Positions 33,893 through 42,351 of a stretch of DNA of 64,000 nucleotides are shown in pieces. This DNA is from Lentzea albida (GTDB taxonomy: Bacteria; Actinomycetota; Actinomycetes; Mycobacteriales; Pseudonocardiaceae). Location: the NCBI RefSeq assembly GCF_900111005.1, contig NZ_FOFV01000005.1, positions 186,001 to 250,000 of the forward strand, in the 5' to 3' direction. Positions within the stretch are counted from its first letter, which is position 1, and the number at the start of each line of letters is the position of its first letter. A program made the position numbers and the translations under genes. The notes below the pieces were generated by a model. That model was not told the origin of the DNA. It worked only from the letters and a program-made list of their open reading frames with translations, and searched no databases.

Positions 33893-34581
33893 CCGAGGTA
33901 CGCCTCCCGGACTCCTTCGTCGGCGCGGACGACGTCCGGGGTGCCGGAGACCAGCAGCCGCCCCAGGTTCAGCACGTGCACCTGGTCGCAGTAGCCCATG
34001 ACGAGGTCCATGTCGTGCTCGACCAGCACGACCGAGCGGCCCTCCGCGCTCAGCTGCCGCAACAGTTCACCGAACGCGTCGGTCTCCGCGCGGTCGAGCC
34101 CGGACGACGGTTCGTCGAGCAGCAGCACCACCGGGTCGGTGGCCAGCGCGCGGGCCAGCTCCAGCAGCCGTGCCGCCCCGGTGGGCACGGTGTCGGCCTG
34201 GTTGTCCGCGAACTCGGCGATGCCGACCCGGTCCAGGAGCTCACGAGCCAGTTTCGCGGGCCGGCGGCGGCTTTCCAATGCCACCACCACGTTCTCCCAG
34301 ACCGTCAACGACCCGAAGACCTCCAGCCGCTGGAACGTCCGCGCGACGCCCATCCTGGACCGCTGGTGCGGGCCCTTGGAAGTGATGTCCTCCTCGTCGA
34401 GCAGCACCTGCCCCGCGGACGGCCTGCGCAGTCCGCTGATCACGTCGAACAACGTCGTCTTGCCCGCGCCGTTCGGCCCGATCAGCCCCGTGACACCGGG
34501 CTTCACGGTGAGGGTCACGTCGTTCACCGCGGTCACCTCGCCGAAGCGGACCGTCACGCCCTCCACCCTGAGCGTGCTCAT
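33889..34581 (-). CDS. Branched-chain amino acid-type ABC transporter ATPase (LivG-like)
   Basis: 230 residues from the ATG at 34581, which overlaps the permease stop. Walker A GLIGPNGAGKTTLFDVISG, then GVARTFQRLEVFGSLTVWEN (LivG Q-loop), PTGAARLLELARALATDP in place of the usual LSxGxQ signature, Walker B VVLLLDEPSSGLD and VLVEHDMDLVMGYCD. The LivG proteins normally show LxYGxQRRLE in the signature position; here TGAARLLELAR is shorter in charge but keeps the frame. It energises uptake through the fused permease. Confidence 0.88.
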   Translation of the reverse strand: MSTLRVEGVTVRFGEVTAVNDVTLTVKPGVTGLIGPNGAGKTTLFDVISGLRRPSAGQVLLDEEDITSKGPHQRSRMGVARTFQRLEVFGSLTVWENVVVALESRRRPAKLARELLDRVGIAEFADNQADTVPTGAARLLELARALATDPVVLLLDEPSSGLDRAETDAFGELLRQLSAEGRSVVLVEHDMDLVMGYCDQVHVLNLGRLLVSGTPDVVRADEGVREAYLG

Positions 34582-36395
34582 GCGCGCCGCCAGGACCAGG
34601 CCCGGAAACCCCAGCTGACCAGCCCGTTCGGATCGCGCGCCAGCCCGGCCGCCGCCACGCCGAGCAGCACGACCGCCACCCCCGCGAACGCCGGGAACCC
34701 GCTCTGCAGCACGGGGAGCAGCATCAGCAACACCCCGCCGAGCAACGCGCCGGACACCGACGTGACGCCCGCGATCACCGCGAACAGCAGCAACGGCAGG
34801 TTGTTGAACAGCTGGAAGTCGCTCGCCGCCACGGTCTCCCGCAACTGCGCGAACAGCCCGCCCGCGAGCCCCGCGATCGCCGCCGACAGCGAGAACACCC
34901 ACACCCGGATCCAGCGCACGTTGAGCCCCAGGGTCGCGCACGCCGCCGAGCTGTCCTTGACCGCGATCATGCGCCGCCCGAGCCGTCCGCGCCGGATCGC
35001 CAGCACCCCGGCCCCGACGAGGACGAACACGCCTGCCGCCAGCAACAGTTGCCCGCTCGCCGACTCGATCAGCTTCGGCACCTGCAGGCTCCCCCGCACC
35101 CCGAACGCGATCGGCGACTGGAGCACCAGCTTGTCCATGAGCTGCGCGAACCCCAGCGTCGCGAGCGCCAGGTAGAGCCCGCTGACCCGCAGCGCCGTCA
35201 ACGCGATCAGCGCCCCGACCGCCGCCGCGACCCCGGCACCGATCAGCAGGGCCACCGGCGACGCGCTCCCGAGCCGCGCCACCGTCACCGCGCCGACCCC
35301 GACGAACGTGAACTGCCCCAGCGACACCACCCCGCCGTACCCGGTGAGCAGCACCATCGACAGCAGCACGATGCCGAACACCAGCGCCAGCGCGAGCTGC
35401 CCCGCCACCACCGGGTCCACCAGCAACGCCAGCACGACCGCCGTCGCACCGAACAACCCGGCGGCCACCCAGGTCGTCGCCGCGCTCGGCGTGGCCACCC
35501 CGCGCGTTCCCCGGACACCACCGATCCGCAACGGCGACTGCGGCATCACCAGCAACACGATGAACAGCGACAGCGCCGGGATCGCCGCCCGGAACGAGAT
35601 CCAGAACGGCGACGACGGCAGGTACGCCACCGCGTACGACTGCACCAGCCCGAGCCCCAGCGCCCCCGCGAACGTCCACGGCAGACTCCTGAGCCGTCCG
35701 ACCAGTGCCGCGGTGTACGCGGTGATCACGAGCAACGTCATCGTCACGTAGTCGAGCTGCACCACCGGCGTCAGCAGGATCCCGCCCAGCGCCGCCAACG
35801 CGGACCCGATCGCCCAGCTCAACGCCGACAACCGCGTGGGCCGCGTGCCGTACAGCGAGGCAAGCTCCGGCGCGTCCACGCACGCCCGCATCGCGAGCCC
35901 CGTCCGCGTCCGGTTCAGCAGCACGTACAACCCGCCCGCCACCAGCACCGCGCAGACCAGCGTCACCAGGTCGTGCCCGCTGACGAACGACTGTCCGATG
36001 TGGATGCCCAGCTGGTCGAGGAACGGCCGCACCGGACGCGCCATCGGCGGCCAGATCACCTGCGCCACCCCGATGAGCCCGACCAGCACCCCGACCCCGG
36101 CCACCAGCGTGATGCCGACCGGCGCGCCGGCCAAGCGTCGCATGATGAACCGTTCGACGACGAGGCCGAACAGCGGCGCGCACACCCCGACCACGAGCAG
36201 CAGGGCGAGCCACTGCGGGAGGCCGCGGTTCTCGGCCAGTTCCCAGTAGAGGAACGCCATGACCATGCCGATGGCGCCGTGGCCGACGTTGAACACCTTG
36301 GAGGTGCTGTAGGTGAGGACGAGGCCGCCGGCGACGACGGCGTAGGCGCCGCCGGTGACCAGGCCGAAGACGGTGTAGGCGAGGAGGGCGGTCAT
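34578..36395 (-). CDS. Fused LivH-LivM-type ABC permease
   Basis: 605 residues: a LivH-like half (residues 1 to about 290: GGAYAVVAGGLVLTYSTSKV, NVGHGAIGM, TAYTAALVGRLRSLPWTFAG) and a LivM-like half (about 300-600: SMVLLTGYGGVVSLGQFTFV, LALATLGFAQLMDKLV, GRRMIAVKDSSAACATLGLN, AIAGLAGGLFAQLRETV). In most Liv systems these are two proteins; here they are joined, so one chain forms the whole channel. The ATG at 36395 overlaps the stop of the substrate-binding protein gene. Confidence 0.88.
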   Translation of the reverse strand: MTALLAYTVFGLVTGGAYAVVAGGLVLTYSTSKVFNVGHGAIGMVMAFLYWELAENRGLPQWLALLLVVGVCAPLFGLVVERFIMRRLAGAPVGITLVAGVGVLVGLIGVAQVIWPPMARPVRPFLDQLGIHIGQSFVSGHDLVTLVCAVLVAGGLYVLLNRTRTGLAMRACVDAPELASLYGTRPTRLSALSWAIGSALAALGGILLTPVVQLDYVTMTLLVITAYTAALVGRLRSLPWTFAGALGLGLVQSYAVAYLPSSPFWISFRAAIPALSLFIVLLVMPQSPLRIGGVRGTRGVATPSAATTWVAAGLFGATAVVLALLVDPVVAGQLALALVFGIVLLSMVLLTGYGGVVSLGQFTFVGVGAVTVARLGSASPVALLIGAGVAAAVGALIALTALRVSGLYLALATLGFAQLMDKLVLQSPIAFGVRGSLQVPKLIESASGQLLLAAGVFVLVGAGVLAIRRGRLGRRMIAVKDSSAACATLGLNVRWIRVWVFSLSAAIAGLAGGLFAQLRETVAASDFQLFNNLPLLLFAVIAGVTSVSGALLGGVLLMLLPVLQSGFPAFAGVAVVLLGVAAAGLARDPNGLVSWGFRAWSWRRA

Positions 36396-37786
36396 CCGCC
36401 CACCCCCGTGTCGATCAACGACCCGCACGAGTACCCCGACCCCGGCGCCAGCCGCGACCACGCGCCACCCTTCAGCCGCACCAGCGCCATGCACGCGGAA
36501 GTCCGCTTCCCCCCGACGTCCTGCGGCGCCACCAGCCCCTCGGCCGTGAAGTCGTGCACCCCGCGCACCGCGTCCAGCATCGCCTTGCGCGTGAGCTGCG
36601 GCCCCACCTTCGCCGCCGTCGTGACGAACAGCCGCGCCGCCGCCCACGCGAACATCCCGAAGTACGACGGCGCCGCACCGGGCGCGACCCGCCCGAGCCA
36701 CTGCTTGTACAGCGCCATCTGCGCGTTGGGCTCCTCGAACAGCGCGCCGTTCGTGTAGACGACTGTGCCGTCGACCGCCGCGCCGCCCTGCTTCACGTAG
36801 GCCGGGTCGTAGGCCGACGGGTCGGTGATGAACGCCTCCGGCGTGTACCCCTGCTGCCGCATGGCCTGCTGCAGGCGCACCGCGTACTGGGCCGAGCCGA
36901 TCCAGTAGACGATCTTGGTGCCGGTCTCCTTCAGCTTCGCCACGTACGGCGCGTAGTTGACGTCCGTGATGTCGATGGCCTGCGAGTACACGAACTTGAT
37001 CCCGCGTGCCTCCGCCGCCTTCTGCATGCTCTTGGCGTTCTGCGCGCTCGCGTCGGCGTTCAGGTACAGGTAGGCCGCGGCGCCGACGGCGCCGGGGAAG
37101 CTCGACTTGACCAGGTCCGGGCCCGCGGACGAGACGAGGTTCACGACGTTCGACGCCACGCCGAAGCTCACGGGCGTGCGCTGGCGTTGCGCGGTGACGG
37201 TCGAGGCGCGCAGGTCGGGGATGCCGCACGACGCGGCGGCCGGTCCGCCGCCCTGGTCGAACGCCGACATCGAGCCCACCAGGGCGAAGGCCTGGTCACA
37301 GGCCTGGGAGGTGGCCTGCTGGTCGCCGCCGCTGTCGGTGCGGGAGTCGAACGAGACGAGCTTGAGCTTGCGGCCGCACACCGAGCCCTGGGTGGCGTTG
37401 AAGTACTCGACGAACGCCTTGGTGGCCTGCTGCGCCGACTGGAAGATGCCGGGTACCGGGCCGCTGATGTCGGAGATGTTGGCGATGGTGATCTCGCCGG
37501 CCGTGACGCCCTTGTCCGTGGCGCCGCCGGTGCCCTGGCACCCGCCCGCGATGCTGCCGGGCGGCACCGGTTTCTTGTCGGCCTCCTGCGGGTTCGCGGC
37601 GCCCGGCTGCTCGGCGGCGCCCTCGGGCACGGTGCCGTCCTCCCCGGCCACCGCGCCGTCCTGCACGCCCGCCGAGCCGCCCTGGGGCACGACGAGTGCC
37701 GCGCGTTGCTCGTCGGTGAGCCTGCTCCCGCACCCGGCGACCAACGCGCAGACCGTCAGGGCGATCAGTGCGGTCCTGGCTCGCAT
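36392..37786 (-). CDS. Branched-chain amino acid-type ABC substrate-binding lipoprotein (LivK-like)
   Basis: 464 residues. The lipobox LVAGC follows a signal segment ARTALIALTVCALVAGC, so it is anchored to the membrane by lipid. A low-complexity linker (GSAGVQDGAVAGEDGTVPEG) precedes a periplasmic-binding-type I fold with TIANISDISGPVPGIFQSAQ and AFALVGSMSAFDQGG. The ATG at 37786 is preferred over GTG at 37792 and a longer frame. It starts the six-gene operon. Substrate could be a hydrophobic acid or amino acid; the operators upstream hint at lipid-linked control. Confidence 0.85.
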   Translation of the reverse strand: MRARTALIALTVCALVAGCGSRLTDEQRAALVVPQGGSAGVQDGAVAGEDGTVPEGAAEQPGAANPQEADKKPVPPGSIAGGCQGTGGATDKGVTAGEITIANISDISGPVPGIFQSAQQATKAFVEYFNATQGSVCGRKLKLVSFDSRTDSGGDQQATSQACDQAFALVGSMSAFDQGGGPAAASCGIPDLRASTVTAQRQRTPVSFGVASNVVNLVSSAGPDLVKSSFPGAVGAAAYLYLNADASAQNAKSMQKAAEARGIKFVYSQAIDITDVNYAPYVAKLKETGTKIVYWIGSAQYAVRLQQAMRQQGYTPEAFITDPSAYDPAYVKQGGAAVDGTVVYTNGALFEEPNAQMALYKQWLGRVAPGAAPSYFGMFAWAAARLFVTTAAKVGPQLTRKAMLDAVRGVHDFTAEGLVAPQDVGGKRTSACMALVRLKGGAWSRLAPGSGYSCGSLIDTGVGG

Positions 37787-37833
37787 GCGCACCGACGCTA
37801 GGGATCTGCATGCATCCAGACCCAAGCAATATC

Positions 37834-37847
37834 TAGAACGCGTTCTA
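37834..37847. promoter_or_regulatory. Palindromic operator 1 of the ABC-transporter operon (TetR/KstR-like)
   Basis: tagaacgcgttcta is an exact 14-base palindrome 48 bases upstream of the substrate-binding protein start. It fits the pattern T-NN-AAC-NN-GTT-NN-A reported for KstR, the TetR-type repressor of steroid and lipid genes. No regulator gene is nearby, so which protein binds is inferred. Confidence 0.6.
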
Positions 37848-37910
37848 CATGCAAAGAATCACGGAGAAACCCGTCACCGAAACGCGGACCACTCGTTATG
37901 GAAGGCCGCA

Positions 37911-37924
37911 AGGAACACGTTCTA
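37911..37924. promoter_or_regulatory. Possible operator 2, related to operator 1
   Basis: aggaacacgttcta keeps the AAC-NN-GTT core and 11 of 14 positions of operator 1, 77 bases further from the operon. It lies just past the stop of the SGNH hydrolase gene. It could be a second site of the same regulator; the first two bases do not fit the symmetry. Confidence 0.4.
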
Positions 37925-37926
37925 CT

Positions 37927-38685
37927 TCACGACGGCGGCAGCAGCTCCGGGCGGCGCGGCTGGATCACGTCACCGGACGACTCCCCGCGCACCCGCCGCA
38001 CCACCCACGGCACGACGTGCTCGCGCGCCCACTTCCAGTCCTCCGCGCGCCGGACGCGGCGGTCGACGAGCGGCGCGACGCCGAGCAGGGTCCGCTCCAG
38101 CGCGTGCTCGACGCCGAGGCCCTCCAGCACCGAGATGGCGACCTCGGTGTGACCCAGCGAGTTCAGGTGCAGCCGGTCGTGGGACCACATGCGACGGTCG
38201 CGGAGCTGACGCATGTTCCACATGTCGACGAGCACGCACGAGTGCTCCTGAGCGATCGAGCGCACGTGCTCGTTGTAGATGGCGACGCGTCCGCGCATCT
38301 TGCGGAACACCGGGTCGTCCGCGCCGTCGACGCCCGTGAAGAGGATTACGCGCGCGCCCGCGTTGACGAGCCGTGCGACGGCCGCGCGGTAGCGGCGCAT
38401 CAGCCCGTCGATGTCGACCTTCGGCCGCATGAGGTCGTTGCCGCCCGCGTAGAGGGAGACGAGGTCGGGCTTCATCGCGAGAGCGCGGTCGAGCTGCTCA
38501 CCCAGCACCTGAGGCATCAGCCGGCCGCGCACGGCCAGGTTGGCGTAGGCGAACTCGGGGTCCGCCGCCCCCAGCACGTCGGCCACGCGGTCGGCCCAGC
38601 CACGCACACCGTTGGGACGACTGACGTCGTCGTCGCCCACGCCCTCGGTGAACGAGTCCCCCAACGCCACAAAACGCTTGCTCAT
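37927..38685 (-). CDS. SGNH/GDSL-family hydrolase
   Basis: 252 residues. Block I is FVALGDSFTEGVGDD (nucleophile Ser), block II has the Gly in ANLAVRGRLM, block III is YAGGNDLMRP (Asn) and block V is WSHDRLHLNSLGH (Asp-x-x-His). There is no signal peptide, so it works in the cytoplasm as an esterase or thioesterase. The ATG at 38685 is chosen because the family starts there. The gene is divergent from the DUF4142 gene; the gap of 125 bases shows no palindrome I can name. Confidence 0.88.
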   Translation of the reverse strand: MSKRFVALGDSFTEGVGDDDVSRPNGVRGWADRVADVLGAADPEFAYANLAVRGRLMPQVLGEQLDRALAMKPDLVSLYAGGNDLMRPKVDIDGLMRRYRAAVARLVNAGARVILFTGVDGADDPVFRKMRGRVAIYNEHVRSIAQEHSCVLVDMWNMRQLRDRRMWSHDRLHLNSLGHTEVAISVLEGLGVEHALERTLLGVAPLVDRRVRRAEDWKWAREHVVPWVVRRVRGESSGDVIQPRRPELLPPS

Positions 38686-38810
38686 GCTCACGACCTTATG
38701 TCGGGCATTTCCAGCGGATTCCGCCGGGGTTGCGGCCTCCGCGATAACGTTTCGATAACGGAGACGTCTCGAACTGAGGCGGCATCCCACTTCTGGCCGT
38801 ATCCCCGGTC

Positions 38811-39725
38811 GTGCGACTCCCCATGGACTTGGCGAAGCCGACGCGACTGATGGTCGCGCTGGCCGGCTGTGCGCTGGCGGTGCTCCTGAACACCGGGGAG
38901 GCCGTCGGCCAACCCAGCACGACGCCGTCCACGCCCATCTCCACGCCGCCGCCCGACAGCGGCGGCAAGGGCGACGAGGTCGTCCAGACGCAGTGGGGTC
39001 CGCTCGGACCGGCCGACCGGGACTTCCTGAACCGGGTCAAGCAGGCCGGGCTGTGGGAGAAGCCCGCGGGCGAGAAGGGCAAGGCCAAGCGAGCCGACCA
39101 GCCCAAGATCCAAGAGGCCTGCAAGCACCTCATCGAGGGGCACACGCTCCTGGACAACGTGGTGAACAGGGCGGGCGTGCTGCTCGGCCACACGTTGCCC
39201 ACCGAGGCGTCGGACGAGCAGAAGGGCTGGCTCGCCGAGATGGACGCGGCGACCGGCGACGAGTTCGACGCCGTCTTCGCCAACCGCCTCCGCGCGGCGC
39301 ACGGCAAGGTCTACGCCTACGCCGCGCAGATCCGGGCGGGCACCAAGAACGAGCTCGTCCGCATCCTCTCCACCCAAGCGATGATCACCGTCTTCGACCA
39401 CATGAAGGTGCTCGAGGACACCGGTCGCGTCGACTTCGCCGGACTCGAATCGCCGCAGCCGCTCGCGCCTCCCCCACCCGCGGACAACTCCGGAGCACCG
39501 GACGCGAGTGGTGACCAGGCGGCCGGGCAGACGGCCAACCCGACCGACGGCGTGATCCCCACCGTGCCGGAGGGCACGCGGTTCACCCGCACCGCCGAGC
39601 AAGGCGTGTTCGGTGACAACAACGGCGTCTTCTTCGGCGCCATCGCGGTGCTCGCGCTCGCACTGGTCGGGATGAGAATGGTGTCCCGGTCGAAGAAATC
39701 GCGACGGAAATCCCGTTCGTTCTAA
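38811..39725 (+). CDS. Exported DUF4142 protein with C-terminal anchor
   Basis: 304 residues. A signal segment (RLMVALAGCALAVLLNTGEA) is followed by a Pro/Thr linker and a four-helix DUF4142 (ferritin-like) domain, about residues 60-210: GPLGPADRDFLNRVKQAGLW, LIEGHTLLDNVVNRAGVLLG, HGKVYAYAAQIRAG. A Pro/Ala linker, one membrane span (GVFFGAIAVLALALVGMRMV) and a basic tail follow. The conserved Asp, His and Glu residues of DUF4142 suggest metal or ligand binding; the role is unknown. Start may be GTG 38811 or ATG 38823. The DUF1996 gene follows on the same strand 94 bases later. Confidence 0.75.
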   Translation: MRLPMDLAKPTRLMVALAGCALAVLLNTGEAVGQPSTTPSTPISTPPPDSGGKGDEVVQTQWGPLGPADRDFLNRVKQAGLWEKPAGEKGKAKRADQPKIQEACKHLIEGHTLLDNVVNRAGVLLGHTLPTEASDEQKGWLAEMDAATGDEFDAVFANRLRAAHGKVYAYAAQIRAGTKNELVRILSTQAMITVFDHMKVLEDTGRVDFAGLESPQPLAPPPPADNSGAPDASGDQAAGQTANPTDGVIPTVPEGTRFTRTAEQGVFGDNNGVFFGAIAVLALALVGMRMVSRSKKSRRKSRSF

Positions 39726-39819
39726 CCGAAAAAGCACACCCAGGTTCAACCGAAGATAGCGGCAACATACCGCCGTCAGCTTCGCCATGCCGTTTTATCG
39801 GACTACCACGAGGTGGCAA

Positions 39820-41289
39820 ATGGCTATTCACCGGAGGAAATCCACGATCTGGCTCACCGCCGCCGCTGCGGCGATGGCCGTGGTCGCGGGCGGTGCCGCG
39901 GTGGTGGCCATCAGTTCTTCTGATGGCTCCGCGCTCGCCGACGGTGCGGACAAGAGCTTGTTCGTCGACATCACCAAGGTGAAGCCGAACGTGAAGAAAC
40001 CAAGGCAGCAGAACAACGCCACCACAGGCACGTTCACCGTGAACTGCGGGCGGAACGAGAACGGGCACTTCAACCCGGACAACTTCATCGCGCAGCCTGG
40101 TGTCCGCAACGGTGCCCAGCACCTGCACGACTACGTCGGCAACCTCTCCACCAACGCGGACTCGAACAACCAGTCGCTCCAGGCGGCGGGCACGACCTGC
40201 AAGAACGGCGACAAGTCCGCCTACTTCTGGCCCGTCGTGCGCATCATCGACGAGGAGCCGGAGGAGGCCGCGCCGCCCGCCGAGCAGGCCCCGCCCAAGA
40301 AGGACGACAAGGCCCAGCAGGACAAGGACAAGGCCGCCAAGGAAGCGGCCCAGCTCGAGTGCCCCGACGTCGCGTCGCTGCTGCCGGAGAACGTGCCGGA
40401 CGCGGCCCAGGCGGAGATCGACAAGGAGCTGGAGAACCTCGAGAACGTGACCGCCGAGGCCGAGAAGAAGGTCGCCTCGACCAAGGCCCAGGACCGTGAC
40501 AACGTGATCGTCGGCCCGACGCGCGAGAAGCGCGCCGCCATCCTCAACCGGATGATGCTGGCGTTCAGCCGCCAGGGCCAGCAGGCCCCGGACCTCAACC
40601 CGGCCGCCGCCTGTGCCGTGAAGGACAAGGCGGCCGGCGAGCAGGGCCTCGACAACGGCGGCGAGAACAGCGACGACGCCCAGGCCGAGGGCACCGAGCA
40701 GAAGAAGCAGCAGGCCAACCCCGAAGAGGGCGCCGACAACGAGCTCGAGGGCAACGAGGGCAAGATCCAGCGCCCGGCCGTCGTGGACCTCACCTTCCGC
40801 GGCTCGCCCGTCGGCAAGGTCACCGCGATGCCCAAGTTCCTGCGCGTGCTCTACGGCGACGCCAAGGCCGGCCAGAACGGCCCGAAGAACGCCAAGGCGT
40901 CCTGGACCTGCACGGGCTTCGAGGACAAGGTCCTGATGGACAAGTACCCGATCTGCCCGCAGGGTTCGAAGGTCAAGCGCGTGCACGACTTCCCGAGCTG
41001 CTGGGACGGCAAGAACATCGACTCCGCGAACCACCGCGACCACATCGTGTTCCCCGACGCCAACGGCAAGTGCAAGCAGGGCTTCAAGGCCGTGCCGCAG
41101 CTGCGCATCTCGCTGACCTACAACATCCCGCTCGACGTCCAGAAGGACGGGCGCTACCTGGTCGACTCCTTCCCGGAGGAGGAGCACAACCCGCTCACCG
41201 ACCACGACGACTTCGCGAACGTGATGTCGCAGAAGATCATGAACCGCCTGGTCAACTGCGTGAACTCCGGCAAGAAGTGCCGCGAGTGA
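39820..41289 (+). CDS. Exported DUF1996 protein with long Lys/Glu/Gln-rich insert
   Basis: 489 residues from the ATG at 39820, which follows cgaggtgg; an ATG at 39787 is also possible. The N-terminal signal/anchor is STIWLTAAAAAMAVVAGGAA. DUF1996 motifs lie at both ends: GAQHLHDYVGNLSTNADSNN and YFWPVV near the start, and FPSCWDGKNIDSANHRDHIV plus CVNSGKKC near the end. Between them (about residues 145-330) stands a charged Ala/Glu/Lys/Gln-rich, helix-forming insert (PPKKDDKAQQDKDKAAKEAA and KKQQANPEEGADNELEGNEG). His and Cys pairs suggest a metal site or disulfides. The function of the family is not known; it is exported and often near cell-wall genes. Confidence 0.8.
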   Translation: MAIHRRKSTIWLTAAAAAMAVVAGGAAVVAISSSDGSALADGADKSLFVDITKVKPNVKKPRQQNNATTGTFTVNCGRNENGHFNPDNFIAQPGVRNGAQHLHDYVGNLSTNADSNNQSLQAAGTTCKNGDKSAYFWPVVRIIDEEPEEAAPPAEQAPPKKDDKAQQDKDKAAKEAAQLECPDVASLLPENVPDAAQAEIDKELENLENVTAEAEKKVASTKAQDRDNVIVGPTREKRAAILNRMMLAFSRQGQQAPDLNPAAACAVKDKAAGEQGLDNGGENSDDAQAEGTEQKKQQANPEEGADNELEGNEGKIQRPAVVDLTFRGSPVGKVTAMPKFLRVLYGDAKAGQNGPKNAKASWTCTGFEDKVLMDKYPICPQGSKVKRVHDFPSCWDGKNIDSANHRDHIVFPDANGKCKQGFKAVPQLRISLTYNIPLDVQKDGRYLVDSFPEEEHNPLTDHDDFANVMSQKIMNRLVNCVNSGKKCRE

Positions 41290-41316
41290 CGCTCTGACCG
41301 CGTTGTTCGGGTAGAC

Positions 41317-41355
41317 GAAGGGCCCCGGTGCACCTCCCGCGCACCGGGGCCCTTC
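41317..41355. terminator. Bidirectional terminator hairpin
   Basis: A perfect 15-base stem (gaagggccccggtgc) with a 9-base loop lies between the convergent DUF1996 and NmrA-like genes. Confidence 0.85.
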
Positions 41356-41398
41356 ACCGTCCACAGCGGAGCTTCGATCCGCCGACGGGGTTCCTGCT

Positions 41399-42160
41399 TC
41401 AGTGCACGGTGCCACGCAGGTGCTCGGCCATCGTCCGCGGGGCACGGCCCAGCACCCGCGCCAGGTCGGGTGTCTGCCGCTCCAGGGCGCCCGCGCGGAC
41501 CTGCGCGTTGAGCCACCGCATCGGGCCTGGCCCGTCGTCGGGCACTTCGCGGTAGGCCACTCCCAGGTCTCCGGCGACGCCGGGGTGGGTCCACAGAGGA
41601 CCGGTGAGGTCGTAGGCCTTGCCGAAGTGCTCGTCGTCGAGGAGCACCTCGGCCGCGGCGTCCGCGAGGTCGGCGCGGAACGCGGTGTTCAGCCCGTGCC
41701 CGCCCACACTGCCCGTCAGCTCACCGTCGACGATCTTGGGCACGAAAGCGTCGCTGTAGAAGGGGTTCCGCAGCAGCGTGTGCGGCACTCCGCTGCCGCG
41801 GAGCACCTGCTCGGTCGCGTGGTGGGCTTCGGTGAGCCCCACCGCCGCGGTGTCGGCGCCCAGGAAACTGGTGTAGACGATCGCGTCCACCCCGGCGTCA
41901 CGGGCGGCGTCGATCGCGTTGCGGTGGTGCGCCACGCGCCTCACCGCGTCCAGCTCGGGTGAGGAGATCAACAGCACCTTGCGGGCGCCCTTGAACGCCG
42001 CTCGCAGGCCGGCCGGGTCGTCGTAGTCCCCGTGCCGCACCTCGACGCCCTCAGGCGCGCGCGACCGGTCGCGGACGGCCGCGACCACCTCGGTGCGCCG
42101 TGACAACCGCCCGACGACCAGGCGTCCCAGTTCACCGGACGCAGCCGTGACGACGATCAA
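41399..42160 (-). CDS. NmrA-like NAD(P)-binding protein (atypical SDR)
   Basis: 253 residues beginning at a TTG (42160) chosen because the strong site ggaggaggg stands just before it and the Rossmann strand follows at once: LIVVTAASGELGRLVVGRLS. Further motifs are HGDYDDPAGLRAAFKGARKV, LISSPELD, VDAIVYTSFLGAD and LLRNPFYSDAFVPKIVDGEL, as in NmrA and QOR2-type quinone reductases. It may reduce a quinone or sense NADP redox state. It is divergent from the lyase-like gene. Confidence 0.85.
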   Translation of the reverse strand: MIVVTAASGELGRLVVGRLSRRTEVVAAVRDRSRAPEGVEVRHGDYDDPAGLRAAFKGARKVLLISSPELDAVRRVAHHRNAIDAARDAGVDAIVYTSFLGADTAAVGLTEAHHATEQVLRGSGVPHTLLRNPFYSDAFVPKIVDGELTGSVGGHGLNTAFRADLADAAAEVLLDDEHFGKAYDLTGPLWTHPGVAGDLGVAYREVPDDGPGPMRWLNAQVRAGALERQTPDLARVLGRAPRTMAEHLRGTVH

Positions 42161-42283
42161 GGTCCCTCCTCCGCTCGATGATCGACGAGCTAAGCCGCAC
42201 GGCCGGGTGTGCGCCACTGAATTACCCGTTCCTCGTGGCCAGCGGTGCACGCGGATCCCGTTGAGCGTTCAGAGATGCGAACC

Positions 42284-42301
42284 GGTTCACCACCGTGAAC
42301 C
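42284..42301. promoter_or_regulatory. Inverted repeat in the divergent promoter region
   Basis: ggttcac-cacc-gtgaacc (7-base arms) overlaps the palindrome gaaccggttc (42279-42288). It lies in the 191-base gap between the NmrA-like and lyase-like genes and may bind a regulator of either. Confidence 0.35.
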
Positions 42302-42323
42302 CTGTTCCGGAATCATTGACCCG

Positions 42324-42339
42324 ATAGGTATAGACCACT
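42324..42339. promoter_or_regulatory. DasR-like site before the alginate-lyase-like gene
   Basis: ataggtatagaccact matches the DasR palindrome at 13 of 16 positions, with one half (agaccact) perfect. It lies 12 bases upstream of the ATG, where binding would block transcription or initiation. A weaker match than the chitinase site. Confidence 0.45.
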
Positions 42340-42351
42340 AACACTGGCCGC

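Noticed and set aside
37834-37847. LexA box before the ABC operon
   Set aside because: The AAC/GTT halves are two bases apart, not four as in an SOS box; a TetR/KstR-type site fits better.
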